From Lepus europaeus (lineage: Eukaryota; Chordata; Mammalia; Lagomorpha; Leporidae), in the NCBI RefSeq assembly GCF_033115175.1, contig NC_084850.1, positions 102,363,439 to 102,427,438 of the forward strand: DNA of 64,000 bases. The letters are read 5' to 3'. Below the pieces are notes generated by a model. It did no database searches. It was not told the origin of the DNA and saw only the letters and a program-made list of their open reading frames with translations. Position numbers and translations under genes: made by a program. Positions 36,570 to 48,072 of this stretch are shown piece after piece. How positions within the stretch are numbered: the stretch's first letter is position 1; every line of letters begins with the position of its first letter.

Positions 36570-36935
36570 GATTTTTTTAAAAATTTATTTGAAAGGCAGA
36601 ATTAGAGGGAGGGAGGGAGGAAGGGAGGGAAGGAAGGAGGGAGGGAGGGAGGGGAAAAAGAGAGAGGGAGGGAGGGAGAGAGAATCTTCCATGCTTTGGT
36701 TCACTCCCCAAATGGCACAACACCCAGGGTTGCGCCTGGCTGAAGCCAGGAGCCTCTTCCGGGTCCCCCACGCGGGTGTAGGGGCCCAAGGCCTTGGGCC
36801 ATCCTCAGCTGCTTTCCCAGGCCACGGCAGAGAGCTGGATCAAAGTGGAGCAGCCGGGTCTTGAACTGGCACCCATAGGGGATGCCAGTGTCTCAGATTG
36901 AGGCTTATCCTGCTAGGCCACAACGCTGGCCCCTC
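36570..36935 (-). mobile_element. CSINE, minus, with (GGGA)n
   Basis: aaaaatttatttgaaaggca, polypurine 36605-36681, to ccacaacgctggcccc. Confidence 0.9.
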
Positions 36936-37502
36936 AAGGGATTTCTGAAAGCTTTGATAATTGTGGTTTTAGAATTCCATTCATTCTCTATACCTTTCTT
37001 GAATTTATGCTTGATAAAGACAATTCCATTCTAGGAGATAAGAACAAAAATGATGTCTGACCAGTGTTTCCTATCTGTTTCCTACTTAGAGACTGTCAGT
37101 TTCTAATCTGTCCAGATTATTTTTTAATTCACTTAGTCCTGTATGTGATGTCTGAAAGGATCTGGAAACCTTAATTTAAATCCTTATGATTAACAATTTT
37201 AGCAATTTTTAAGAATTTCATAAAATTAAAGCCTTTGAAAAGACATCTCTTATTATCATTCCACTTAGTTCAAATATACAGGAAGTTACAGTAACAATGG
37301 TAACACTTTAATCATAAAAGCTGTGTAGGAAATTTAGGAAATCTAAATAATTTAACACTGTTATAAACCAAAATATTCTGCTAACATTACTTCCAAACGA
37401 TAAACTAATTTTACCTAATCTCATTTAATTTTAACTAATCTCATTTTAACTAATCTCCCTAATTTTAACTAATTTCAGTCACATCCAAAAGTCTTTTTCA
37501 TT
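36936..37502. other. AT-rich intergenic, unclassified
   Basis: Tandem-like taatctcattttaacta/attttaactaat near 37405-37480; otherwise nothing recognised. Confidence 0.4.
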
Positions 37503-37822
37503 GGGGCCAGTGTTGTGGCACAGACGGTTGAGCTACTGCTTGCAACACCTGCATCCCACATCCCGGTGCTGGTTCGAGTCCTAGCTACTCCACTTCCGAT
37601 CCAGCTCCCTGCTCATGCACCTGGGAAAGCAGCAGAAGCTGGCCCAAGTCTTTAGGCCCCTGTCAGCACGTGGGAGATCTGGAGGAATCTCCTGGCTCCT
37701 GGCTCCAGTCTGGCCCAGCCCTGGCTGTTGTGGCCATTTGGAGAGTCAACCGGTGGATGGAAGATCCCTCTCTCTCTCTCTCTCAAATAAATAAATAAAT
37801 AAATAAATAAATTTTTTTAAAA
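37503..37822 (+). mobile_element. CSINE, plus
   Basis: ggggccagtgttgtggcaca to (aaat)n at 37785-37812. Confidence 0.92.
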
Positions 37823-38239
37823 AGTCTTCTTTGTCTTGGAATTACATTCTGTTTGATCATAACTATAATAACAAAGGGTATTTATTATATAAACATGTGT
37901 TTAAGTTTCCACAAAAAGAAACACATTTTAATAATTTTTCTTTACTTTAGACACTTTTGAATTTATCAGGACAAGATATTCCGAGAGTGTACACAAAAGA
38001 ACTGAATGTTTTTATTTTATCATTCATTTTTTAAGGTTTCCCAGGGAGTAAAAGAGAGGGAAAGGCAGACAAAATTCAGAGGGAGCTGTTTTCAAATACG
38101 AGATGATAATTTTAAAAAGCTAATTATGTTCATTCTTTAAGGACAGAGAATAATATGTAGATATAGAAGACCTATTTTCACAAGCACACCGTGTGGGGAG
38201 GGAGATAGATTCTAACTGGTTCAGATGATGACTTGGGCC
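37823..38239. other. AT-rich intergenic, unclassified
   Basis: No clear element. Confidence 0.4.
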
Positions 38240-38384
38240 CTTGACGACTTTCTCTGAAGAATTTTAAAGCTAGTATTCATGAATCCTTGAAATATGGAAT
38301 GAAGCAATGGGGCATCTCCTATGTTACACTGACTGATTTTCAAATGTTAAAACCATCTTGCATTTCTAGGATAAATTCTACTTG

Positions 38385-38712
38385 GGGAGGGGGGGGAGTG
38401 GAAGAGAAGGAGAGGGGAGAGGGAGAGGGGGAGGGGGGAGGGGGAGGGGGAGGGGGGGGAGAGATTGTCCCATCTGCTGGATTATTCCCCTAATGACTTC
38501 AATGGCTGGGGCTGGGCTGGGGCTGAAGCCAGGAGGTGGGAATTCAATACAAGTCTCCCACAGGGTGGCAGGAACCCAATGGATGAATCACTACCTCCGT
38601 TTCTTGGGGTCTGTATTGATGGGAAGCTGGAGTCCAGAGCCAAAGGTGGGGATTGAACCCAAGCATGTGTGGGATCTGGGCATCTTAACCACTAGGTTAA
38701 ATGGCTGCTCCT
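38385..38712 (-). mobile_element. Old CSINE, minus, with G-rich polypurine
   Basis: G/A-only tract 38380-38463, then attgtcccatctgctgg to accactaggttaaatggctg. Confidence 0.8.
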
Positions 38713-38767
38713 GTTTACCTGGTTTTTGGTACTGGGTTAATGCTGGCTTCAAAGAATGAGCTGAGAG

Positions 38768-39075
38768 GGGCCAGGGTTGTGGCTTAGTGGGTTAAGCCAT
38801 TGTTTGTGATGCCAGCATCCTATATTGGACAAGAGCACTGGTTTGCTTCCTGGCTGCTCCACTTTGCATACAGGTCCCTGCTAATTCAACTGGGAAGGCA
38901 GTGGAAGACAGCCCAAGTACTTGAGCCCCTGCCACGCACATGGGAGACAGGGATGGAGTTCTAGGCCCCAGACTTGGGCTTGGCCCAGACCTGTTCATGG
39001 CTGCCATTCAGGGAGTGAACCGGTGGATGGAAGATCTGTCTGTCACTCTGCATTTCAAATGAATGATTTAAAAAA
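38768..39075 (+). mobile_element. Old CSINE, plus
   Basis: ggggccagggttgtggctta to ctgcatttcaaatgaatgat. Confidence 0.85.
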
Positions 39076-39390
39076 ATGAGCTGAAAACTATTCTCTCCTG
39101 TTTAATTTTTTGGGTGAAGAGTTTCTGTAGAATTAGTATTATTTGTTCCTTAAGAGTTTGTTAAAATTTACCAGTGAAGTCAACTGGGCCTGGAGTGCAA
39201 TTTTTAACAGAAAATTCCTTTTTTCTTAATACTAAAGAGCTATTCAGATTAGCTATTTCTGCTTTGGTAGTTTGTGTCTTTGAACTAATTTGTCCATTTT
39301 GTCTTTGTTACTGAATTTACTGACATAAAGTTGTTTCTAGTATTTCCCTACTATCTTTTTAGTATACATAGAATCTGCTAGATGCAGTTA

Positions 39391-39496
39391 TGAGTTAGGC
39401 TAGCTGTGGAGAAAGCAGGCCCATCAGTGTCTAGACCTACTATGAGCTCTTCCTGCCCATGTTTGTGTGAATTATCTTGCTCTTTCCGTGTAAGCA
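39391..39496 (+). repeat. Unclassified dispersed repeat, copy 1
   Basis: tagctgtggagaaagcaggc, agacctactatgagct, ctgcccatgtttgtgtgaat. Shared with 44775-44880; sits within antisense L1. Confidence 0.55.
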
Positions 39497-39712
39497 CTCA
39501 GCCTTTTCTATTTTTTTCTTGCTCGATCTCACTAGGAGGGCTTTATTCACTTGAGTTGATTTCGTCAAAGAATCAGCAGCTTTGGGTTTCCATGATTTTC
39601 TGTACTCTATTTCAGTCCTGACCTTCATTATTTCCTTTCTTCTACTTAATTTGGATGCCATTTCCTTTGCTGCTTTGAATTTAAGGTGGAAGCTGAGGTC
39701 ATTGAGCTGAGG

Positions 39713-40045
39713 TCTTTTTTTTTTTTAAGATTTATATATTTATTTGAAAGTCAGAGTTACACAGAGAGAGAAGGAGAGGCAGAGAGAGATCTGCCATCTA
39801 CTTGCTCACTCCCCAATTGGCCGCAATGGTTGGAACTGTGCCAATCTGAAGCCAGGAGCCAGGAGCTTCTTCCGGGTCTCCCACGTGGGTGCAGGGGCCC
39901 AGGGGCTTGGTCCATCCTCCACTGCTTTCCCAGGCCACAGCAAAGAGCTGGATTGGAAGTGGAGCAGCCAGACTTGAACCAACCCGTATGGAATGCTGGC
40001 ACTTTAGGGGGCGGCTTCACCCAGTACGCCACGGCACTGGCCCCA
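39713..40045 (-). mobile_element. CSINE, minus
   Basis: tttttttttttaagatttat to cgccacggcactggcccc. Confidence 0.92.
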
Positions 40046-40324
40046 AGAAGTCCTTCTTTTGTAATATAGGCATTTGCTGCACTATCAAATTCCCTCCATG
40101 TACTGTGTTCGTGCCCACCCACCTATTACGTGTTGTGTTCATTCAAACTAACTTTTTTCTTTTTCAGTTCCTTTTTGATTTGTGTTATCTGGGGATGTGT
40201 TGTTTTATTTCCAATAATTGGATTTTCCAGAACTGTTTCTGTTATTCTGATTTATAACTTCATCCTATAGTAGTCAAAGAACATACTTTTGACTTGAATC
40301 CTTTTAAAATTAAGATTTATTTGT

Positions 40325-40633
40325 TGGGGCTGGCATTGTGGCATAGAAGGTTGAGCCTCTGTCTGCAGCACAGGCACCCATATGGGCACCTGTTCGAGTC
40401 CTGGCTGCTCTGCTTCCAATCCAGCTCCCTGCTAATGTGCCTGGGAAAGCAGTAGAAGATGGCCCACATGCTTGGGCCCCTGCACCCACATGGGAGACCC
40501 CAATGGAGTTCTGGGCTCCTGGCATTGGCTTGGCCCAGCTCTGGCCATGTGGCCACCTAGAGAGTGAACCAGCAGATGGAAGGTCTCTGTCTATCCCCTT
40601 CTCTTTCAAATAAACAAATATTTTTAAAAAAGA
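40325..40633 (+). mobile_element. CSINE, plus
   Basis: ggggctggcattgtggcata to tttcaaataaacaaatattt. Confidence 0.9.
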
Positions 40634-40639
40634 TTTATT

Positions 40640-41879
40640 CCTTTTAGTATTTTTGTTGTTGTTGCTGTTGTTGTTGCTAAGTGAAATGGACACTATGAGA
40701 GACAATGACAGGATCAGCCCTTGTCTAGACCGTTTAGGAACAACTCACTATTTTATTCCTTTTAGTATTTTGTTGTTGTGGTTGTTGTTGTTGTTGCTCT
40801 GTTTGTTCTACATAAGACCACTGGTTGAACTCTGTAATCAATGCACAATCATTCTTAGGCGTTTAAAATTAACAGAAAAGTGATCTATGTTAAACATAGG
40901 AGTGGGAATAAGAGAGGGAGGAGATATATAGGTTGGCACATGCTCACTCGGACTTACCTCCAATGGTGGAACTAGAAATGTGCCAGGGGATTTCAAATCA
41001 ATCTTACCAAGGAGGCAGGTACCAATGCCAGCGCACTTGGTAAAGTGATAAGTATAAATACACAACCGATCAAAAAGATAGGGTATGTGTCGAAGAGATT
41101 TCACAAATAAGACCAGTGTAAGCAAATAATGAAGGATAGAATTAAAAGGGAGAGAATGATCCTGCGGGGGAAGCAGGACACACAGCAGACTCAGAATGGC
41201 AAACGCCCAAAACAGCACTCCGGCCTCAGAATCAACCCTTGGGACATTCGGATCTGGCTAAAAGGTCCATGAGAGTCTCACAGGCATGGAAAGCCATGAC
41301 ACGGTAGCAAAAAACAATCTAAATGAAAGACCCTGGTGAACAAGACCCCAGCAGAAGGAACAGGCCATCAAGGAGAGAGGCGCCTTTCTCTGAAGGGAGG
41401 AAGGAACCTCCACTGTGACACGGCCTTGACTAAACAAGTTCAGAGTCGGTGAACTCAAGGGACTTCCATAGCCTAGACAGCTCATAGCAAGAGTCTCGGG
41501 TGATTGCTGACGTCATAAATAAGAGTGCCAATTGTTAAATCAACAATGGGAGTCACTGGGTACATGCTCCCCACGTAGGATCTCTGTCCTTAATGTGTTT
41601 TAACTATGAAACTTAAAGCACTACTAGTCAAACAATACCCTATACCTTGTGCGGTTGTGTGAATGCAGCCTGTTGAAATCCTTGCTTAGTATATACTAAG
41701 TTGATCTTCAGTATATGAAGGTAATTGAAAATGAAACTCGATAAAGGGCAGGATGGGAGAGGGAGAGGGGAGGGCCACGGGAGGGAGGGAGGGAGGGAGG
41801 GAGGTTGGGGGGGAAGCCACAACAATACAAAAGTTGCACTTTGTAAATTCACATTTATGAAATAAAATAAAATAAAAAA
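40640..41879 (+). mobile_element. Rabbit-type L1 3' end, 5'-truncated
   Basis: L1 3' UTR with two (TTG)n-bearing ttccttttagtatttt repeats (40640, 40756), the ttaggcgtttaaaattaaca segment and a G-rich tract 41750-41815. It ends gaaataaaataaaataaaa. Flanking ttttaaaaaagattta on both sides (about 40622, 41881). Confidence 0.85.
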
Positions 41880-41884
41880 ATTTT

Positions 41885-42198
41885 AAAAAAGATTTATTTA
41901 TTTATTTGAAAGGTAAGAAATTGAGAGAAGAGAGATATTCCATCTCCTGGTTCACTTCCCAAATGGCTGAAACAGCCAGGGCTGGGCCAGGCTGAATCCA
42001 GGAGGCAGGAGCTTTTTCTGGGTACACCCCCATGGGTGCAGGGGCCCAAGTACTTGGGCCATCTTCCGCTGCTTTCCTAGGTGCATTGGCAGGGAGCTGG
42101 ATCAGAACTGGATCATCCAGGACTTGAACTGGTGCCCATATAGGATACTGGCATTTTGGGCAAAGGCTCAACCTTTTAGGCCTTAGTGCTAGCCCCAA
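41885..42198 (-). mobile_element. CSINE, minus
   Basis: aaaagatttatttatttatt to ggccttagtgctagcccc. Confidence 0.9.
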
Positions 42199-42230
42199 CA
42201 AATAAATCTTAAAAAATACAAAAACAATCA

Positions 42231-42552
42231 GGGCCAGAGCTGTGGTATAGTGGTTTAAGCTGCTGTCTGCCATGCCACCATCCCATATGGGCACCAATTC
42301 AAATTCTGGCTGCTCTACTTCTGATCCAGCTCCCTGCTAATGTACCTGGGAAAGCAGCAGAGGATGGCCCAAGTGCTTGGGCCCCTGCACCCAAGTGGGA
42401 GACCTAGATGAAGCTCCTGGCTCCTGGCTTCAGACCAGACCAGCTCTGGCCAATGCAGCCATTTGAGGAGTGGACCAGTGGATGGAAGCTCTCTCTCTCT
42501 CTGTCTCCTCCTCTCTCCGTAAACTCTTTCAAATAAATAAATCTTTTTTTTA
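42231..42552 (+). mobile_element. CSINE, plus
   Basis: cagggccagagctgtggtat to tttcaaataaataaatcttt. Confidence 0.92.
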
Positions 42553-42562
42553 ATTTGTTTAG

Positions 42563-42882
42563 GGCCAGTGCTGTGGTGCAGTGGGTTAACGCCCTGGCCT
42601 GAAGCACCAGCATCCCATATGGGTGCCAGTTCTAGTCTTGGCTGTTCCTCTTCTGATCTGGCTCTCTGCTATGGCCTGGGAAAGCAGTAGAAGATGGCCC
42701 AAGTCCTTGGGCCCCTGCACACATGTGGGAGACCTGGAGGTAGCTCCTGGCTCCTGGCTTCGGATCGGTGCAGCTCCGGCTGTTGCGGCCATCTGGGGAG
42801 TGAACCAGCTGATGGAAGACCTCTCTGTCTCTTCCATCTCCCTGTAACACTTTCAAATAAATAAAATAAATCTTAAAAACAA
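42563..42882 (+). mobile_element. CSINE, plus, head-to-tail with the previous one
   Basis: gggccagtgctgtggtgcag to aataaataaaataaatctta. Confidence 0.93.
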
Positions 42883-43201
42883 AGATTTGTCTAATGGTGC
42901 AGAATATGGTCTGTCTTGATGTTTCCTTATCAAGAACATCATTTGAAATGGATGTGTGTTCTGCAGGTGCTTGGATGAGTGCTAAATCTAGGTGGCTGAT
43001 AGTTATGTTCAAATCTTCTATATTACTGATATTCTGTGTACTTGTTCTGTTAATAAACTATAATTGCTGGACTTTCCACTTTTCCTTGTAGTTCTATCAC
43101 TTTCTGCTTAATGCATCTTGAAGCTATTAGGTACATTAACACTTAGGATTATCTCCTCTTGATGAATTTATCCTTGAATAATATTAATATAGCTTCTCTA
43201 A

Positions 43202-43760
43202 GGATGGGTGTTTGGTGCAGCTGTTAAGATGCCACTTGGGAAGCCAGCATCCTATCAGTGTGCCTGGGTTTCAGTCCCAGTTCTACTTCCTTTTTTCATT
43301 TTATTTTATATATTTGAAAGACAGAGTTACAGAGAGAGGTAGAGACAGAGAGAGAGGTCTTCCATCTGTAGGTTCACCCCCCCAGATGGCCACAGCAGCC
43401 GGAGCTGCGCCTATCCGAAGCCAGGAGCCAGGAGCTTCTTCCAGGTCTCCCACGTGGGTGCAGGATCAGAAGAGGAGCAGCCGGGACTAGAACCGGCACC
43501 CATATGGGATGCTGGTGCTTCAGGCCAGGGCTTTAACCCGCTGCGCCACAGTGCTGGCCCCTCCGTTCTATTTCCAATGCCAGCTTTCTGCTGATGTATA
43601 CCTTAGAAAGCAGCCAATGATGGCTCACATTCTTGGGTCTCTGCTGATGATGTGGGAATTACAGATTCAGTTCCAGGCTCCTGGCTTCAGTGTAGCTCAG
43701 TACCAGCTCTTGTGGGAATTCGGGGAGTGAACTGGTAGATGGAAGATTTCTCTCAGAAAA
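43202..43760 (+). mobile_element. Old CSINE, plus, split
   Basis: Pieces 43202-43290 (ggatgggtgtttggtgcagc) and 43560-43760; the inner inverted SINE separates them. Confidence 0.82.
43291..43559 (-). mobile_element. CSINE, minus, nested, internally deleted
   Basis: ttttatatatttgaaagaca to gcgccacagtgctggccc; flanked by cttcctttt and ccgttctattt-like ends. Confidence 0.88.
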
Positions 43761-43909
43761 ATACAAATTAAAGTGTTGGCAGTATCATAAATGTACCTAC
43801 CTTTTATTAGAAATATATGTGTATAGTAGCTCTGGTTTTTTTTGGCTAGCGTTAGCATGGTATAACTTTTTCCATCCTCTTAAATTGACCCATTTGTGTC
43901 TTTATAATA

Positions 43910-44100
43910 TGGCCCAAGTCCTTGGGCCCCTGTATCAGCATGGGAGACCTGGAAGAAGCTCCTGGCTCCTGATCGGCTCAGCTCCAGCCGTTGCGGCCAT
44001 CTAGGGAGAGAACCAGTGGATGGAAGACCTCTTTCTCTGTCTCTACCTTTCCCTGTGACTATGTCTTTCAAGTAAATAAAATAAATCTTTAAAGAAGGAA
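43910..44100 (+). mobile_element. CSINE, plus, 5'-truncated
   Basis: atggcccaagtccttgggcc to gtaaataaaataaatcttta. Confidence 0.9.
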
Positions 44101-44291
44101 AAAAAAAAGAAAATTGCTAGAGAATAAAAAGTCCCCTGAAAGAGCAAGGAGCATTTGCTCTATGTGCAGTGTTATGTTCCGCATTTCAAATTTGTTTCTA
44201 TTTCTGCTATAAGAAATTACCACAAATTTAGCAGCTAAACCCAACACAAACTTATTCTCTTACAGTTCTGGGGGTCAGAAATCTATAAAGT

Positions 44292-44635
44292 CGGCTGGCG
44301 CCGCGGCTCACTAGGCTAATCTTCCGCCTTGCGGCACTGGCACACCGGGTTCTAGTCCTGGTTGGGGCGCCGGATTCTGTCCCGGTTGCCCCTCTTCCAG
44401 GCCAGCTCTTTGCTGTGGCCTGGGAGTGCAGTGGAGGATGGCCCAAGTGCTTGGGCCCTGTATCCCATGGAAGACCAGGAGAAGCACCTGGCTCCTGGCT
44501 TCGGATCAGCATGGTGTGCTGGCCGCAGCACGCCAGCCGTGGCGGCCATTGGAGGGTGAACCAACGGCAAAGGAAGACCTTTCTCTCTGTCTCTTTCTCT
44601 CACTGTCCACTCTGCCTGTCCAAAAAAAAAAAAAA
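44292..44635 (+). mobile_element. CSINE, plus, young subfamily
   Basis: cggctggcgccgcggctcac to gcctgtcc plus poly(A); duplication agaaatctat(a/g)aagtc at 44277 and 44636. Confidence 0.94.
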
Positions 44636-44774
44636 GAAATCTATGAAGTCATCATGTAGGCCGGGCTGGTGCCCACGGGAAATTTTAGAGCAGAGGTAAC
44701 ATGTTCATAGGTTCCAGGGATCAGGACGTCGAGACCTTTGGGGCAGTCATTATTTCGCCTACTATAACCAGTTA

Positions 44775-45060
44775 CAACTTTGACTAGCTACGGAGAAGGC
44801 AAGTCTGTCAGGTTCTAGATCTACTGTGAGGCTGTCCTGTCCATATTTGTATGAATGACTGTGCTCTTTGGATGTGAGCCTACAAATTGCCTTTTGGTTA
44901 CATGGCTAATTTTAATCCAATCAGCTCTAAGATGGCAGGGGTCAAGTGGTGCAGAAACTATGACTAAACCTCAACTCAGCCTGCTTTCTCGAGAGGTGAC
45001 TTTGGGCACAGGAGTCAAACAAAGTAACGAAAAGGTGTGTACTACATCTAGGGGACTTTG
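44775..45060 (+). repeat. Unclassified LTR-like dispersed repeat, copy 2
   Basis: tagctacggagaaggcaagt, agatctactgtgaggct, tgtccatatttgtatgaat match copy 1 at 39391. The rest (catggctaattttaatccaa; gcagaaactatgactaaac) looks LTR-like. Confidence 0.5.
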
Positions 45061-45200
45061 AACGACTGTCTTAACCATTTGTCAGTTTTCACCTGTGTCA
45101 AATGGTTGTCATGAGAGCTAAGTATAAGGTAGTACATGTGAAAGGCTTAGCGAAAGGCCTGACACAGAATAAGGGCTTGATGAGTATTTTTGCTTTTATT
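45061..45200 (-). mobile_element. MIR fragment
   Basis: Reverse-complement MIR core (aatggttgtcatgagagct; aaaggcctgacacagaataa). Confidence 0.6.
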
Positions 45201-45789
45201 ATCTGGAGGTTTGATTGGTCCCAAATGTTTCCTGGTTTGTCCTACCAAGGATTTTCAGCTTGGTTAGTTCCCATAGGGACCTAAGTAGCTGTTTTGCAAT
45301 TAAGCTTTAGCTTGGTTTTTGCCTACGTGATTCTCAGTCCAGTACTGAGGACTGGAGGGTGACACTGGCACAAATTCTGCTCCAAAGATGCAGGCATCTC
45401 TCTTTAGATTTTACTCCTGGTTACCCTCTGGAAAGACTGAATGGCCACAATATTGCAGAGCCAACACAGCCTTGTAAATACCATCCTTGGTCTTACCCCT
45501 GTGGCTACCTTCTGTTTGCATAACCAGGGGGAGATGAAGAATTAACCAGAGATCCCATTTTGGAAAGTTCAAGAGGAAGTTAGGAAAAGTCTGTTACCAA
45601 AACCCAGAATGTATGCCAGGCTAGGCTTATATGAAGCAGGAATAAGTATTTAGTATTTTTTTTTTATCCTACGCAGTTCAAAGACCTAAAAATGGCAACT
45701 GTCCAATATAAAGTATCTTTCTATTTTGAGGCTGAAGTGATTAATTCAATGAGGTTATACTTTTCAAAACAGCCATTTTTAAAATGAAG
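45201..45789. other. Intergenic, no recognisable element
   Basis: Non-SINE sequence; no convincing frame. Confidence 0.45.
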
Positions 45790-46118
45790 GTTTTATTTTA
45801 TTTTTTTATTTGACAGAGTTAGACAGTGAGAGAGAGACAGAGAGAAAGGTCTTCCTTCTGTTGGTTCACCCCACAAATGGCTGCTAAGGCCAGTGTGCTC
45901 CACCGATTTGAAGCCAGAAGCCAGAAGCCAGGTACTTCCTCCAGGTCTCCCATGTGAGCGCAGGGGCCCAAGCATCTGAGCCATCCTCCACTTGTCTTCC
46001 TGGGCCACAGCAGAGAGCTGGACTGGAAGAGGAGCAACTGGGACCAGAACCCGGCGCCCATATGGGATGCTGGCACCGCAGGTGGAGGATTAACCAAGTG
46101 AGCCACGGTGCTGGCCCC
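45790..46118 (-). mobile_element. CSINE, minus
   Basis: ttttatttgacagagttaga to ccacggtgctggcccc. Confidence 0.9.
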
Positions 46119-46149
46119 AGGTTTTTTTGTTTTTTGTTTTTTTTTTTTT

Positions 46150-46470
46150 TTGATTTTTATTTTTTAAAGATTTTATTTATTTGAGAGGCAGAGTTAAGGA
46201 CAGACAGAGAAAAGTCTTCCATGTGCTGGTTCACTCTCCAGATGGCACAATGGCTGGAGCTGGGTCGATCTGAAGCCAGGAACCAGGAACTTCTTCCAGG
46301 TCTCCCATGTTGGGTGTAGGGGCCCAAGAACTTAGGCCATCTTCTACTGCTTTCCCAGGCCATTAGCAGAGAGCTGGATCAGAAGAGGAACAGCTGGGAC
46401 ATGAACTAGTGCTCATAAGGGATGCCGGCACTGCATAGCTGCTTAGCCTACTACACCACAGCGCCGGCCA
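46150..46470 (-). mobile_element. CSINE, minus
   Basis: ttttaaagattttatttatt to ccacagcgccggcc. Confidence 0.92.
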
Positions 46471-46571
46471 CAAGAATGAAGTTTTTTATCATGTGAGAAA
46501 TGACTCTAAAATGAGGCCCATTTCCATGTATGAGTTTTGAAAGCAGCTTCATTACATCATGACAAGACTTT

Positions 46572-46848
46572 TTAATATTTATTTATTCGAAAGGCAGAGT
46601 TAGAGACAGAGATCTTTCATCCACTGGTTCACTCCCCAAATGGCTGCAATGGCCAGGATTGAGCCAGGCTGAAGCCACGAGCCTGGAACTCCATCTGGGT
46701 CTTCCATGTGGGTCTCAGGGACCCAAGCACTTGGGCCATCACTGCTGTTTTCCCAGGTGCATTAGCAGAGAGCAGGATGGGACTTGGAGCGTGCAGGACT
46801 GGAACCAGTGCTCCAATAAGGGATGCAGGCCACGATGCTGGCCCTGAT
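46572..46848 (-). mobile_element. CSINE, minus
   Basis: ttaatatttatttattcgaa to ggccacgatgctggccct. Confidence 0.87.
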
Positions 46849-47025
46849 GGGAAGGCTTTCTTCTGCAAATGCTCTCCAAATTCAAATCACTCCTGTAATG
46901 AGTTTGGCTTGAATAGGCAATTCCATTTTTCCAGTTTGTTGATAGACTGTTACTCAGTTGTAATTAATGAAATTAAGAAGGTGCACAGAAGGAATGAGGG
47001 GAGGAGCACTTAAAGCTTGGGGTTG

Positions 47026-47124
47026 TTGGGGGTCTGTGTTGTGGCTCCCACCTGCAACGATGGCATCCCATATGAGCACTGATTTGAGTTCCTGCAAATG
47101 TGCCTGGGAAGGCAGTGGAAGATG
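47026..47124 (+). mobile_element. CSINE, plus, short
   Basis: gggggtctgtgttgtggctc to gcctgggaaggcagtggaag, then interrupted by the next copy. Confidence 0.75.
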
Positions 47125-47392
47125 CCAGAGAGGAGAGATAGAGTGAGTGATCTTCCATCTGCTGGTTCACTCCCCAATTGGCCACAAAGGCTGGGGTTGG
47201 GTCCGGTCAAAGCCAGGAGCCCAGAGCTTTTTCTGGGTCTCCCACATGAGCACAGGGAACCAGGCAATTGGGCCATCTTCTGCTGCTTTCCCAGGTGCAT
47301 TAGCAGGGAGCTGGATTGGAAGTGGAGCAGCCAGGTCTCAAATCATATGGGATGCCAGCATCGCAGGAGGCTTAACCTACCATGCTGGCTTT
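47125..47392 (-). mobile_element. CSINE, minus
   Basis: gagaggagagatagagtgag to ggcttaacctaccatgctgg. Confidence 0.85.
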
Positions 47393-48072
47393 TTACCTAA
47401 ATTCTTAAGCATGAGCAAAGTTCTGGAGGGAAGAAAACCCCAAGAATGTGCATCTTCTGGTTTATTATCTGAATTTCAAAGTTTCTTCAACACAAAGGTT
47501 CCTTCCCTGTAGGAAATGTACACACTACTAGAATTAAACCCAATAGCTCTTTGGGGGCCATAACAGTGTATATTTATAGTTTCAGTTCTCCAGCATTTTA
47601 CCCTAACAATTTATCAGGACAAAACAATCATTCATTAACAGGTAAGGGAGACGGAGGGAGGCAGAGATTGGGAAATCAACTTCACCTTTTATCTAACTTC
47701 AGTACTGATTTACCCAATGACCTTTGGCAAGCACATTTCTCAAACATCATGAAAATGTTGATGATTTCTTCAAAGTGTCCCCATGACATTAATATACCCA
47801 CATGACTCCAAATGAATATTTTAAAGAGTATATATGTAAATAATGCCTGACCTAAGCCCTCTGGATCCTGACACTTTAGATAGGATCCATTTCCATGGTC
47901 ATTTAAAAATTATGACAGCAAGGTTTTTAATCTTAATAGCCTGATGAAATCATGAGTTCTGGATGGAGTTCACATATTCAGAGTTCTCTTTGGCTCTTGG
48001 TATTGACATGAATCGTGAATCTGTGCATCTGAATCTTCCATTTTTCCTCGCCTCTTTCTTCCTCTTCTTGTT

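Larger units (their letters stand above)
38240..43909 (-). mobile_element. Old antisense L1 in fragments
   Basis: Reverse-complement L1 pieces at 38240-38384, 38713-38767, 39076-39390, 39497-39712, 40046-40324, 42885-43200 and 43760-43909. Examples: gcatttctaggataaattct, ggtactgggttaatgctgg, tggtataactttttccatcc. Several later elements are inserted. I cannot tell whether all pieces were one insertion. Confidence 0.7.
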
